A program made the translations under genes and the position numbers. From contig JAYFPZ010000003.1 of the NCBI GenBank assembly GCA_034927445.1, positions 62,001-126,000 on the forward strand: a stretch of DNA of 64,000 nt, in the 5' to 3' direction. This stretch comes from PHAA01 sp034927445. Lineage in GTDB: Bacteria; Bacillota; Syntrophomonadia; Syntrophomonadales; Syntrophomonadaceae. This document shows positions 9,280 through 17,702 of this stretch, one piece after another (the first letter of the stretch is position 1; each line of letters begins with the position of its first letter). The notes beneath the pieces are model-generated. The model saw only the letters and a program-made list of their open reading frames with translations. It was not told the DNA's origin and ran no database searches.

Positions 9280-11121
9280 TTATATATTTATTTTTATCCG
9301 GTATTTCAGCAGCCAGCGATTGACTTGCAGCAAGTAAGCCATAAACTGTACATCTCCCATCAACTGACCGAAAAACGGAAGTTCAAGAAAAGGTTTATCC
9401 GAATTCATTACCGCTTTAAGCGCCTTAAGATTGATTAATTCCAATAAAGGAGATGATTTGTCTTCGAGCACATTTTGAAGCTCTTTTCTTACTGCGTCTG
9501 CATAAATGGGATGATGAGATTTGGGATAGGGACTCTTTTGGCGGTATAGTACTTCTTCCGGCAGTATACCCTGCAAGGCCAGGCGTAATATGCCTTTGCT
9601 CATTCCCTGGAGGTTTTTCATTTCCCAGGGTATATTCCATATATATTCCAACAGGCGATGATCACTGAAAGGCACTCTGACTTCAAGTCCCCAGGCCATG
9701 CTCATCCGGTCTTTGCGGTCAAGCAGGGTAGGCATAAAACGGGTTATATTCAGGTAAAACAGCTCGCGAATCTTATCCTCATCCGGGCTCTCTCCCTCCA
9801 AACGCGGAACTTCGGCTAAAGCTTCCCGGTATCTTGACCGATGGTATTCCTCCGGTTTGATTTTATGCACCAATTCCGGGGAAAAATAGGCAGTTCTCTC
9901 CTTTAACATTCTGATCCAGGGGAAGGAATCAAATCCTTTTTGTCTGAACCAGGGATAGCCCCCCAGGATCTCATCCGCACACTCACCGGACAAAGCCACC
10001 ACCACATGTTTGCGTATCTCCCTGCAGAATAAATATAAAGACGAGTCTATATCAGTCATTCCGGGCAGATCGTTGGCTGCCAGGGCCGGAATCAGAGCAT
10101 CTGACAGTTCACGGTTGTTAATAAGCACGGCATGATGCTCCGTTCCCCAGAAATCGGAGACACGCCTGGCATAAGGAGCATCCGCACTGGTCTCAAAAGA
10201 GTTGGGCCGGTAATATTTATCATCATCCACATAATCCACGGAAAAGGTCTTAAGCGGCGGCAATCCACGGTCCTTGAATTCCTGTGCCGCTATTGCGGTG
10301 ATGGCGCTGGAGTCAAGTCCCCCGGAAAGCAGGGTGCTGATTGTAACATCAGCAACCAACTGGCGCTTGACCGTATCAATAAATAGTTCCCGTAGATGTT
10401 GACTGGTAGCAGCCAAATCTTCCCGATGAGGAAGGCTTTGCAGATTCCAATAGCGTTTGATCCGCATTCCCTGTTGGTCAAGGGTCAGGGTATGACCGGG
10501 GCGGAGTTCGAATATAGCCTTAAACACTCCCAGTCCGGGGGTCCGCGAAGGACCCATAACCAGTATTTCCGCCAGGCCTTTCTCATCAATTTCCGCCTCT
10601 ACCTCCGGATGAATCAAAATGGCTTTTAATTCTGAGGCAAAGAGAAATTGACTGCCCTTTTTCATGTAAAAAAGAGGCTTTACCCCCACCCGATCGCGAG
10701 CCATGAATAATTGTTCCTTTTCATGATTCCATATGGCAAACGCAAAAATTCCATTAAGCCGGTTGACACATGCTTCGCCCCATTCAATATAAGCAGTTAG
10801 CAAAACCTCGGTATCCGAATTGCGGGTTTTGAAATTATAGCCGCAACTCTCCAAAGTTCTGCGAATCTCCAGGGTATTATACAATTCTCCATTATATACG
10901 ATGGTATAATTACTGCCTCTGCCGCTGCGGGTCATGGGCTGGGCGCCGCCGACGGGATCGACCACTACCAGGCGGCGGTGTCCCAGCAGAGCATGAGGTG
11001 CCGACCAAATCCCCTCGGCATCCGGGCCTCGGGGGATCAAAGTTTTTACCATTGACTGAATTAGGTTTTGCCGCTCTATAATATTATCTTTAAAATCAAT
11101 CCAACCGGCTATTCCACACAT
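9280..11121 (-). CDS. asnB: Glutamine-hydrolysing asparagine synthetase B
   Basis: Makes asparagine from aspartate, glutamine and ATP. The mature N-terminus begins Met-Cys-Gly-Ile-Ala-Gly, so Cys2 is the glutaminase nucleophile; the Ntn glutaminase domain (to ~residue 210) carries RRLVVVDP and YNGELYNT. The synthetase domain starts near residue 240 with the PP-loop LLSGGLDSSAI, and later shows SGECADEILGGYPW and the C-terminal DRMSMAWGLEVRVPF motif. Length (613 aa) is normal. The ATG at 11121 follows GGGAG. A three-copy structured repeat (11145-11330) ends only 24 bases upstream of the start codon, which may affect expression. It converges on rnpB. Confidence 0.95.
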   Translation of the reverse strand: MCGIAGWIDFKDNIIERQNLIQSMVKTLIPRGPDAEGIWSAPHALLGHRRLVVVDPVGGAQPMTRSGRGSNYTIVYNGELYNTLEIRRTLESCGYNFKTRNSDTEVLLTAYIEWGEACVNRLNGIFAFAIWNHEKEQLFMARDRVGVKPLFYMKKGSQFLFASELKAILIHPEVEAEIDEKGLAEILVMGPSRTPGLGVFKAIFELRPGHTLTLDQQGMRIKRYWNLQSLPHREDLAATSQHLRELFIDTVKRQLVADVTISTLLSGGLDSSAITAIAAQEFKDRGLPPLKTFSVDYVDDDKYYRPNSFETSADAPYARRVSDFWGTEHHAVLINNRELSDALIPALAANDLPGMTDIDSSLYLFCREIRKHVVVALSGECADEILGGYPWFRQKGFDSFPWIRMLKERTAYFSPELVHKIKPEEYHRSRYREALAEVPRLEGESPDEDKIRELFYLNITRFMPTLLDRKDRMSMAWGLEVRVPFSDHRLLEYIWNIPWEMKNLQGMSKGILRLALQGILPEEVLYRQKSPYPKSHHPIYADAVRKELQNVLEDKSSPLLELINLKALKAVMNSDKPFLELPFFGQLMGDVQFMAYLLQVNRWLLKYRIKINI

Positions 11122-11144
11122 TTGATTTCACTCCCAACCGTATA

Positions 11145-11330
11145 ATTCAATGAGCCCTGGGGCAATTGCGCGCCCCAATACGGGCGCTATAACGCCTTCC
11201 TGTCGTGCTTTGGGTGCATCGCAATCCGAGCGTTTTAGCAAGCGCCTCCTCAGCTGGGGACGAACCCGCCGCTAAGAGAAATTTTGGTTTATCCCCTGCC
11301 TATAGAGGTAGGTTTACGAGGCGTTTGAAA
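11145..11330 (-). repeat. Structured dispersed repeat, copy A
   Basis: One of three ~190-bp related sequences in the window (others at 43405-43590 and 62186-62380). Shared blocks include TTCAATGA at one end, CGCCTTCCT near the middle, GAGCGTT, CTCCTCAG and TTATCCC, ending in GGCGTTTGA. Two adjacent fold-back units are visible: CAAGCGCCTC pairs with GAGGCGTTTG with one G-U pair, enclosing a hairpin TGCCT/AGGTA. It sits 24 bases upstream of the asnB start. Strand is given as that of the adjacent gene. Function unknown. Confidence 0.75.
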
Positions 11331-11585
11331 AAAAATACGCGCAGAGAATTATCTCCCTGCGGCGCCGTTGCCTATGTTAAAAATATGCTCAGAGCAGCCA
11401 GGAAGTGATTGGTATATATAGGCAAGAGAGCAAGGACCGTCCCCATTGTTCAAGCCAATCCAAATCTGTCAAGGAGACGGCTCTTCTGATAATGTTCCTT
11501 TTTTCGCTCGGTTTTTTGGTTGGAATCAGGCCAATCCAAATAGGTAATAATACTCGTATAGCATTGGTTATAAGAGGTGTTTGGG
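11331..11585. other. Intergenic region upstream of DUF421 gene
   Basis: No gene is seen. The word CCAATCCAAAT occurs twice, near 11454 and 11530, about 77 bases apart. It may be a small direct repeat in the leader of the DUF421 gene. Confidence 0.35.
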
Positions 11586-12278
11586 ATGAATGAAGGCATA
11601 GTGGTATTGGTTCGCAGTATAATCGGCTTTTTTACTCTGCTGATAATAGCCCGGATACTGGGTAAACAGCAAATCAGCCAGCTTACATTCTTTGATTATG
11701 TCCTGGGTATTACCATCGGTTCGATCGCTGCCACCCTTTCAGTAGATTTGAGCAGCCGCGCCTGGCCTCATTGGGTCGGACTCATGACATGGGGATTGAT
11801 CGTATGGGCTTTACAATTGATTACCTTGAAATACCGTTCTGCTGGCAAATATATTGTCGGAGAACCGACTGTGGTAATCATGAACGGTCAAATTTTGGAA
11901 AACGCCATGCGTAGTATACGTTATACCTTATCCGACGTATTGGAACAATTGCGCGATAAAGGGGTATTTGATCTAAAACAGGTCGGTTTTGCGGTAGTTG
12001 AGACCAATGGCAAGGTTTCTGTATTGTTAAAACCCGAGTTCATTCCGGCCACTCCCCGCGATTTAAACCTTCCCGCCCAGGAGGCCGGACTCAGTACCGA
12101 ACTGGTTTACGACGGGGTAATAGTTGAAGAAAATCTCAAACGGGCCAACGTAGATCAACTATGGCTGAAGCAAGAGCTAAAAAAACAGGGCATCAATCAT
12201 GTATCCGAGGTATTCCTGGCCTCCCTGGACAGCTCGGGTGGTTTATACGTGGACACCTACAAAGAAAAACCCCAATAA
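11586..12278 (+). CDS. DUF421 (YetF-like) membrane protein
   Basis: A member of the DUF421/YetF family of small membrane proteins common in spore formers. Three hydrophobic segments occupy the first ~80 residues, including the family words RILGKQQISQLTFFDYV and GITIGSIAA. The C-terminal half is soluble and starts with GEPTVVIMNGQILENAM, which is characteristic. The ATG at 11586 follows AGAGGTG with six-base spacing; the frame is open from a GTG at 11577. A DUF4363 gene follows 42 bases downstream in the same direction, and these two families are often paired. The biochemical role is unknown; an envelope or spore-membrane role is inference from relatives. Confidence 0.85.
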   Translation: MNEGIVVLVRSIIGFFTLLIIARILGKQQISQLTFFDYVLGITIGSIAATLSVDLSSRAWPHWVGLMTWGLIVWALQLITLKYRSAGKYIVGEPTVVIMNGQILENAMRSIRYTLSDVLEQLRDKGVFDLKQVGFAVVETNGKVSVLLKPEFIPATPRDLNLPAQEAGLSTELVYDGVIVEENLKRANVDQLWLKQELKKQGINHVSEVFLASLDSSGGLYVDTYKEKPQ

Positions 12279-12320
12279 AAATGAGGTTGATAATCATTTA
12301 CCAGATCGGAGGTTGTGCTT

Positions 12321-12686
12321 ATGCGAAAATGGACGTCCTATTTGGGTCCATTCACTGTATTGATCATATTTGTTTTCATTATGGAGGGCGGCTTATATTT
12401 TATGTTTCCCCGTTCAACCAAAGACGCAGTCCCCCAGTATATCAGCCAGATTGAAACCGATTTGAAAGCGGAGCAATGGGATGCTGCTCGGCAGAACTTG
12501 CAGAACCTGAATCTATCCTGGAAAAAAGTTGTGCCTATTATCCAGTTCCATGCGGAAATGGATGAAATCGATGATATTAAAGCGGATATCGCCCGTTTAA
12601 ATGGTTCGATTGAGGCTGAGGACCTGGGATTGGCTTTATCCGAGCTGGACGAGCTCGCCGAGCATTGGCGGAATTTAAAGAATTAA
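12321..12686 (+). CDS. DUF4363-family membrane-anchored protein
   Basis: The 121-residue protein has one N-terminal hydrophobic anchor (about residues 9-29), then an extracytoplasmic alpha-helical domain rich in Glu, Asp, Leu and Trp with the repeat-like words EQWDAARQNLQNL and ALSELDELAEHW. This layout matches DUF4363 proteins often found next to DUF421 genes in clostridia. The ATG at 12321 follows GGAGG by eight bases. It probably forms a two-gene operon with the DUF421 gene, and a hairpin closes the unit. No activity can be inferred. Confidence 0.75.
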   Translation: MRKWTSYLGPFTVLIIFVFIMEGGLYFMFPRSTKDAVPQYISQIETDLKAEQWDAARQNLQNLNLSWKKVVPIIQFHAEMDEIDDIKADIARLNGSIEAEDLGLALSELDELAEHWRNLKN

Positions 12687-12703
12687 AAATCAGCTAATTC
12701 CGC

Positions 12704-12739
12704 AAAAAAAGGAGGTATACTCGATAGTATACCCCCCTC
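12704..12739 (-). terminator. Terminator shared by HU gene and DUF4363 gene
   Basis: GGTATACT and AGTATACC form a perfect stem with a four-base loop, extended by GGAGG/CCCCCT pairs. On the minus strand it is followed by seven T residues, so it is a good intrinsic terminator for the HU gene. It lies in the convergent gap. Confidence 0.85.
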
Positions 12740-12752
12740 TAAATTTCGCTGC

Positions 12753-13082
12753 TTATTTCTTTTTCTTAGCGGCCTTCTTGGAGCCTTTTGCCGATGCGGC
12801 TACCTTAGGCAGAGCAACCGCTTCTTTCAGGGATTTGCCGGGCTTAAATGCAGGAACCTTAGTAGCTGGAACCGTAATCTCTTGTCCTGTAGCTGGACTA
12901 ATAACTTTTCTTTCTTTACGGTCGCGTACTTCAAAGCTACCAAACCCGATAATCTGTACCTTGTCTCCCTTTGCAAGAGCCTGCTGAATTGTTCCTACCA
13001 ATGCTTCCAGGGCTTTTGCAGCATCTTTCTGCGTGAATCCTGCTTTTTCAGCTAGAGATTTCACAAGTTCCGATTTGTTCAC
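12753..13082 (-). CDS. hup: HU-family DNA-binding protein with basic tail
   Basis: A histone-like nucleoid protein that bends DNA as a dimer. The core shows NKSELVKSLAEKAGFTQKDA, the GFGSFEVRDRKER arm and the conserved FKPGKSLKEAV end. After the core of about 90 residues an extra ~18-residue tail is rich in Lys and Ala (SKKAAKKKK), which resembles eukaryotic H1-like tails seen in some HU variants. I chose the GTG at 13082 because GGGAGG lies seven or eight bases upstream and the protein then starts in the normal place; the frame remains open to 13130. Its own terminator follows. Confidence 0.93.
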   Translation of the reverse strand: MNKSELVKSLAEKAGFTQKDAAKALEALVGTIQQALAKGDKVQIIGFGSFEVRDRKERKVISPATGQEITVPATKVPAFKPGKSLKEAVALPKVAASAKGSKKAAKKKK

Positions 13083-13377
13083 GACATAATCCTCCCTTAT
13101 TAATTTTTTACCTTTTTTTACATTCCCCATAAAATCGGCAAATCCTGCTAAAAAACTAAAATATTTTATATTTTTTTTATATTTTTTTAAAAACCAATAT
13201 AAATTTTAATTTTTAACGTATAGAATGCCAAATTTTAATTGTTTTGTTTATTTTAATTTTACCAATATTCTTCGGATTTTATACATCACCCCAGTAATTA
13301 ATGCCTATTTTTCGGTATTCATTCACAATCAGGCCAAATATCCGTAACTCTATGGTCCAATTTAAGTAATTTATGCC

Positions 13378-14493
13378 TTAAATAACAACCATGCAATCCT
13401 GGTTCAAAAAAGAAATGGCCTCCACTTGAAGCTCCATTTGCCGGGCTGCGTCTTGCAGCAGTGAACATATATAGCTGCTCATTATCTGCTCCGTTCCCTG
13501 GTGCCCGGCATCAATTACAGCCAACCCCAAATCAAGGGCCTCTCTGGCTTCATGATATTTCAAATCTCCGGTAACCAGGGCATCGCAGCCCCGATTGCGC
13601 GCTGTCTTGATAAAGCCGGCCCCCGCCCCGCTGACTACCGCGACTTTTTTTATTGACTGGCTCATATCTCCGGCAATACGCAGATTCCTCAATCCGAGTC
13701 TGGTTTTGACCTGTTCCCCCAGTTCCTTAAGGCTGACGGCTTCAGTCAGCTGGCCAATACGTCCCAGGCTGAATACCTGGCCGGTTCTTTCCAGGCGAAA
13801 GATATCATAGGCTGCCTCCTCGTAAGGATGAGCCCGGAGCATGGATGACAATACCTGATCAAGCCGGGCTTGGGGCAAAAGCGTCTCCAGGCGGTATTCT
13901 TCCACTTCCTGCAAAATTCCTTCCTGCCCGATAAAGGGGGTGCTACCGGTTAAAGGCCTGAAACTGCCGGTTCCCTTCACCCGGAAACTACAGTCGCTGT
14001 ATTTTCCGATATGGCCGGCACCGGCTTCCATCATAGCACACCTGACCGTTTTCTCATGGTCAGACGGAACATAGACCACCAATTTATAAAGCGCTTCAGT
14101 GCGGCCCTGATCCAGAGGTTTAATATTGCCCAGCCCGATTCTTTCAGCCAGGATCTGATTCAACCCCCGCTCTCCCGCATCCAGGTTGGTATGGGCGGCA
14201 TAAACGGTTATTCCGGCCTCAACAATTCCTTTAATCAAACTTCCGGCAGCTTGATCATAGTTTATGGACTTGAGGCCATTGAACAACAGCGGATGATGAG
14301 TTATAACCATATCGGCCTCATGTTCGCGGGCATACCTCAGCACTTCCTGGTCCATATCCAGAGCTACCAGTACCCTGCGCACCGGATATTGCAGGGATCC
14401 AACCTGCAGTCCGGCGTTATCCCATTTTTCTGCCAGGCGTAGCGGGAAATGCCCCTCTATAATTTCAACCATATCTTTAACTCTCGCTAACAT
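13378..14493 (-). CDS. Nif3-like dinuclear metal center protein
   Basis: A member of the Nif3/YqfO (GTP cyclohydrolase I type 2 homolog) family. Metal-binding motifs are at both ends: THHPLLFNGLKS near residue 62 and YAAHTNLDAGERGLN near 97 in the N-terminal half, and TGDLKYHEAREALDLGLAVIDAGHQGTE near 310-335. About 130 central residues form the PII-like insertion typical of Firmicute members (YKLVVYVPSDHEKTV onward). Length 371 aa is normal. The start overlaps the trmK stop by 17 bases and follows GGAGG, so the two genes are translationally coupled. The pairing with trmK is a widely conserved Firmicute arrangement. The physiological function remains uncertain. Confidence 0.92.
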   Translation of the reverse strand: MLARVKDMVEIIEGHFPLRLAEKWDNAGLQVGSLQYPVRRVLVALDMDQEVLRYAREHEADMVITHHPLLFNGLKSINYDQAAGSLIKGIVEAGITVYAAHTNLDAGERGLNQILAERIGLGNIKPLDQGRTEALYKLVVYVPSDHEKTVRCAMMEAGAGHIGKYSDCSFRVKGTGSFRPLTGSTPFIGQEGILQEVEEYRLETLLPQARLDQVLSSMLRAHPYEEAAYDIFRLERTGQVFSLGRIGQLTEAVSLKELGEQVKTRLGLRNLRIAGDMSQSIKKVAVVSGAGAGFIKTARNRGCDALVTGDLKYHEAREALDLGLAVIDAGHQGTEQIMSSYICSLLQDAARQMELQVEAISFLNQDCMVVI

Positions 14494-15178
14494 TCAGCAC
14501 CTCCTCCAATGCTATAATCTTCTGCCGGTATCGATCCGCCCGAGAGCGGTTGCGGTCCAGGCGCGACTGCAACAGGGCTTGATATATTCGCTGCCATTTT
14601 TGCCGGCACCGGGTTATATAGAACTTTTTTATTTCACTGTCCGCCTTAAGTATAACCGGTCCTATTTCTAATTCTAAAGGAGTAAGGTGATAGGGGCAAT
14701 GGCCGGGCCGGCTGGTTATAACCAAATATATTTTGCCCTGCTCCCGCACCAGTCTTTCATCCGCAATAGTCCATCCCTGACGGGACAAATGCTGCCTTAA
14801 AACCTCCGGTTTGCTCATCGGCTGAAAAACATACTCCGGGAAGCTGGAGGCTTTAGGCCAATCGTAGGCTAGAATATCAACGATGGTCTCTCCCCCCATA
14901 CCCGCCAGGACCACACAGTCCACCTCACCCCGGGCCAGAATTTGCAGACCGCTGCCCTGCCTTACTTCAATTGCATCCGCAGCCGGACTGGCACTTACCG
15001 CAGTCCGGGCCCGGTTGTACGGTCCATCCGGCAATTCTCCAATAATAACCCGCGAAGCTATTTGGTTTTCAGCCAGATAAAGCGCCAGCTGGGCATGATC
15101 CGCACCTATATCAGCCACCCTTTTACCCGGTGGTATCATTGCTGCCACCAGGGCCAAACGTTTATACAGACTGGTCAT
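14477..15178 (-). CDS. trmK: tRNA (adenine-N1-22) methyltransferase
   Basis: Transfers a methyl group from S-adenosylmethionine to A22 in tRNA. The N-terminal Rossmann domain shows VADIGADHAQLALYL (motif I, near residue 25), and GEVDCVVLAGMGGETIVDIL (motif IV region, near 90). The C-terminal ~70 residues are a basic coiled-coil, as in TrmK structures. I chose the ATG at 15178 (AAGGAG seven bases upstream) over the longer frame to 15217, because the latter would run into the upstream terminator. It is coupled to the Nif3-like gene. Length (233 aa) fits the family. Confidence 0.9.
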   Translation of the reverse strand: MTSLYKRLALVAAMIPPGKRVADIGADHAQLALYLAENQIASRVIIGELPDGPYNRARTAVSASPAADAIEVRQGSGLQILARGEVDCVVLAGMGGETIVDILAYDWPKASSFPEYVFQPMSKPEVLRQHLSRQGWTIADERLVREQGKIYLVITSRPGHCPYHLTPLELEIGPVILKADSEIKKFYITRCRQKWQRIYQALLQSRLDRNRSRADRYRQKIIALEEVLNVSES

Positions 15179-15204
15179 GTTTACTCTCCTTGTACCTAAA
15201 CAAA

Positions 15205-15231
15205 TCCCGGGTACCACTGCGATACCCGGGA
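15205..15231 (-). terminator. Hairpin between trpB2 and trmK
   Basis: TCCCGGGTA and TACCCGGGA form a perfect nine-base stem with a nine-base loop. On the minus strand it is followed by TTTGTTT. It sits right after the trpB2 stop, so it likely ends that transcript. Confidence 0.75.
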
Positions 15232-15253
15232 CTCAATTTCACTAACTATTTAT

Positions 15254-16624
15254 TTATACAGTCGGCAGGTTCTTTAAACTCGCCTGGATTTGCGCATCGT
15301 TCGGAGCAACATCCTCCATTGCTCCAGAGGTATAGTTTTCATAAGCATTAAGGTCAAGGTGCCCGTGACCGCTAAGGTTGAATACTATCGACCGTGCTGC
15401 TCCTTCTTCCTTGCCCTTCAAGGCTTCATCGATGGCGGTTCGGATGGCGTGGGAAGACTCGGGTGCCGGCACTATACCCTCGGTCTGGGCGAACAACAGG
15501 GCGGCCTCAAAAACGCCTTTCTGCATGACCGATGTAGCTTCGAAAAGGCCGTCATGGTAAAGCTGGCTGATCAGCGGGGAATCCCCGTGATATCTCAATC
15601 CTCCTGCATGAATGCCGGCCGGGGTAAAATCATGCCCCAGGGTATACATCTTCAACAGGGGGGTAAAGCCTGCTACATCCCCAAAATCGTAGGCGAACAC
15701 GCCGCGGGTAAGGGTCGGACAGGCAGCCGGCTCAACCGCCACCAGGCGTACCGGCTTGCCGGCCAGTTTATCCGGAACGAACGGCAGGGCAATACCGGCA
15801 AAGTTACTGCCGCCGCCGCAGCAGCCAATCACAATATCCGGATAGTCATCAACCATTTCCATCTGCAGTTTTACTTCCTGGCCAATGATAGTCTGATGCA
15901 GACAAACATGATTCAATACACTGCCCAAAGCATAGTGGGTGTCGTCCCGCTGAACCGCATCCTCCACCGCTTCACTGATAGCAATTGCCAGAGTACCTGG
16001 AGTATCAGGATTTTTGGCCAGCGCATCCCGCCCGCTTTGCGTAAGGTTGCTGGGGCTGGGTACGCAATCAGCTCCATATACCCCCATAATGATGCGGCGA
16101 TATGGTTTCTGATCATAACTAACCCGCACCATGTAGACCATGCATTCAAGATCAAAAAGCTTGCAGGCCAGCGCTAAGGCAGTTCCCCACTGTCCCGCTC
16201 CAGTCTCGGTAGTAAGGCGTTTGATGCCCTCGGCCTTGTTATAATAAGCCTGGGCCAGAGCCGAATTCAGCTTGTGGCTGCCCACCGGGCTGACTCCTTC
16301 GTATTTATAATAAATGCGGCAGGGAGTAGCCAAGGCCTTTTCCAGGCCATGAGCCCTGAACAAGGGAGCTGGTCTCCATTTTTTATAAAGTTCTCTCACT
16401 TCGGGAGGGATCTCAATGTATCTCTCGGTAGATACCTCCTGGGCAATCAACCCCATGGGAAACAGCGGGGCCAAATCAGCAGGTCCGAGGGGCTCTTTGG
16501 TGCCGGGATGCAGACCCGGGGACAACGGGGTAGGCATATCAGCTTGAACATTGTACCAGAACTTGGGGATCTTGTCCTCGGGAAGTATAATTTTGGTCAG
16601 ATCGTCTCTACTCATCTCAATCAT
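15254..16624 (-). CDS. trpB2: TrpB2-type tryptophan synthase beta chain
   Basis: PLP enzyme of the TrpB2 branch, which condenses indole (or reacts with phosphoserine) and L-serine to make tryptophan. The PLP lysine lies in VGSHKLNSALAQAYYNK near residue 118, the phosphate-binding glycine loop is GCCGGGSNFAGIALPF near 245, and ETGAGQWGTALA is the conserved TrpB motif. The 456-aa length and the extended N-terminus (PTPLSPGLHPGTKEPLGP) are diagnostic of TrpB2 rather than TrpB1. No trpA or other trp gene is adjacent, which is usual for TrpB2. It is followed by a terminator; the dehydratase-activase genes upstream may or may not be co-transcribed (gap 77 bases). Confidence 0.92.
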   Translation of the reverse strand: MIEMSRDDLTKIILPEDKIPKFWYNVQADMPTPLSPGLHPGTKEPLGPADLAPLFPMGLIAQEVSTERYIEIPPEVRELYKKWRPAPLFRAHGLEKALATPCRIYYKYEGVSPVGSHKLNSALAQAYYNKAEGIKRLTTETGAGQWGTALALACKLFDLECMVYMVRVSYDQKPYRRIIMGVYGADCVPSPSNLTQSGRDALAKNPDTPGTLAIAISEAVEDAVQRDDTHYALGSVLNHVCLHQTIIGQEVKLQMEMVDDYPDIVIGCCGGGSNFAGIALPFVPDKLAGKPVRLVAVEPAACPTLTRGVFAYDFGDVAGFTPLLKMYTLGHDFTPAGIHAGGLRYHGDSPLISQLYHDGLFEATSVMQKGVFEAALLFAQTEGIVPAPESSHAIRTAIDEALKGKEEGAARSIVFNLSGHGHLDLNAYENYTSGAMEDVAPNDAQIQASLKNLPTV

Positions 16625-16701
16625 TCTCCTCTCATCTAAAAAAAGTGATATACAGCCTTGATTCTATCATAGCCACAGGCAGGCAACAAGCGAAAATATT
16701 A

Positions 16702-17700
16702 TTATACCACCTTCACGCCGGAAGATTGCTTTGCGCTTAAACTGTTTTCCCACTTTTTGCAGCGGTCACCCCAGTAGGCCAGGGTGTCACGGCCGCGTTT
16801 AATACATACAACTTCACAGATATTGGGACATCCCTGGCACTCATGGCTGCTGGTCTTAAAATCCCCCTCCAGAATGAAGGCATCACCCTTGAACTGACTC
16901 ATACTCCGGCTGCGCTGCATATACTCCGCCGCCAGTATGGCAGCCCCGATAGCTCCCATAACATCGTAATGCTGAGGAATATTGACTGGCATGTTCAATA
17001 CCTTCTCAAAGGCTTTCCTAAGACCGGCATTGGCGGCTACACCGCCCTGGAATACTATGGGTTCCTCAATTTTCTTGCCTTTGCCGACGTTATTTAAATA
17101 ATTCCGCACCAGCGCCTCACATAAACCCATAATTATGTCTTCCATCGGATAGCCCATCTGCTGTTTGTGGATCATGTCCGACTCGGCAAATACCCCGCAG
17201 CGTCCGGCTATCCTCACCGCCTGGCGGGAAAGGGCCGCCATCCGCCCGAAATCCTGGATTTTCATGTTCAGCCGTGATGCCTGCTGGTCCAGGAAAGAGC
17301 CAGTGCCGGCGGCACAGACTGTGTTCATGGCAAAGTCATTTACGATACCATCGCGCAGCAGGATGATTTTCGAATCCTGACCCCCGATTTCAATTATGGT
17401 TTTGACATCGGGGTACAGATGAGCCGCGGCCACCGCGTGAGCCGTAATTTCGTTTTTTATTACATCCGCTCCGATTAAAACCGCAGCCAGATAGCGGCCG
17501 CTTCCGGTTGTTCCCACCCCTTTAATACGCCAATGCCTCTTTTTGGTATTATCCGCAATCAGGGCGAACCCCTCCCGAATAGCTCTGACCGGATTTCCCT
17601 GGGTACGCAGGTAAATCTTCTGCAGCAAATTGTAGCTGCTGTCCACTAAAACCAGGTTGCTGCTGACAGAGCCGATATCGACTCCCAGATAACAATCCAC
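16702..17700 (-). CDS. Acyl-CoA dehydratase activase (BcrAD/BadFG family ATPase)
   Basis: ASKHA-fold ATPase that, in 2-hydroxyacyl-CoA dehydratases and benzoyl-CoA reductases, injects an electron into the partner enzyme at the cost of ATP. Visible are LGVDIGSVSSNLVLVD at the N-terminus, IEIGGQDSKIILL near residue 105, MNTVCAAGTGSFLDQQASRL near 127 (Cys of the bridging 4Fe-4S cluster), AGRCGVFAESDMIH near 167 (second cluster Cys) and VFQGGVAANAGLR near 220. A cysteine-rich C-terminal extension (CQGCPNICEVVC) is beyond the classical activase. It is the last gene of a three-gene unit, two bases after the next ORF. No dehydratase subunits are nearby. Confidence 0.88.
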   Translation of the reverse strand: MDCYLGVDIGSVSSNLVLVDSSYNLLQKIYLRTQGNPVRAIREGFALIADNTKKRHWRIKGVGTTGSGRYLAAVLIGADVIKNEITAHAVAAAHLYPDVKTIIEIGGQDSKIILLRDGIVNDFAMNTVCAAGTGSFLDQQASRLNMKIQDFGRMAALSRQAVRIAGRCGVFAESDMIHKQQMGYPMEDIIMGLCEALVRNYLNNVGKGKKIEEPIVFQGGVAANAGLRKAFEKVLNMPVNIPQHYDVMGAIGAAILAAEYMQRSRSMSQFKGDAFILEGDFKTSSHECQGCPNICEVVCIKRGRDTLAYWGDRCKKWENSLSAKQSSGVKVV

Positions 17701-17702
17701 TT

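Noticed and set aside
15290..16177. 295-codon plus-strand frame
   Set aside because: It is fully antisense to trpB2; the PLP and glycine-loop motifs prove the minus-strand gene.
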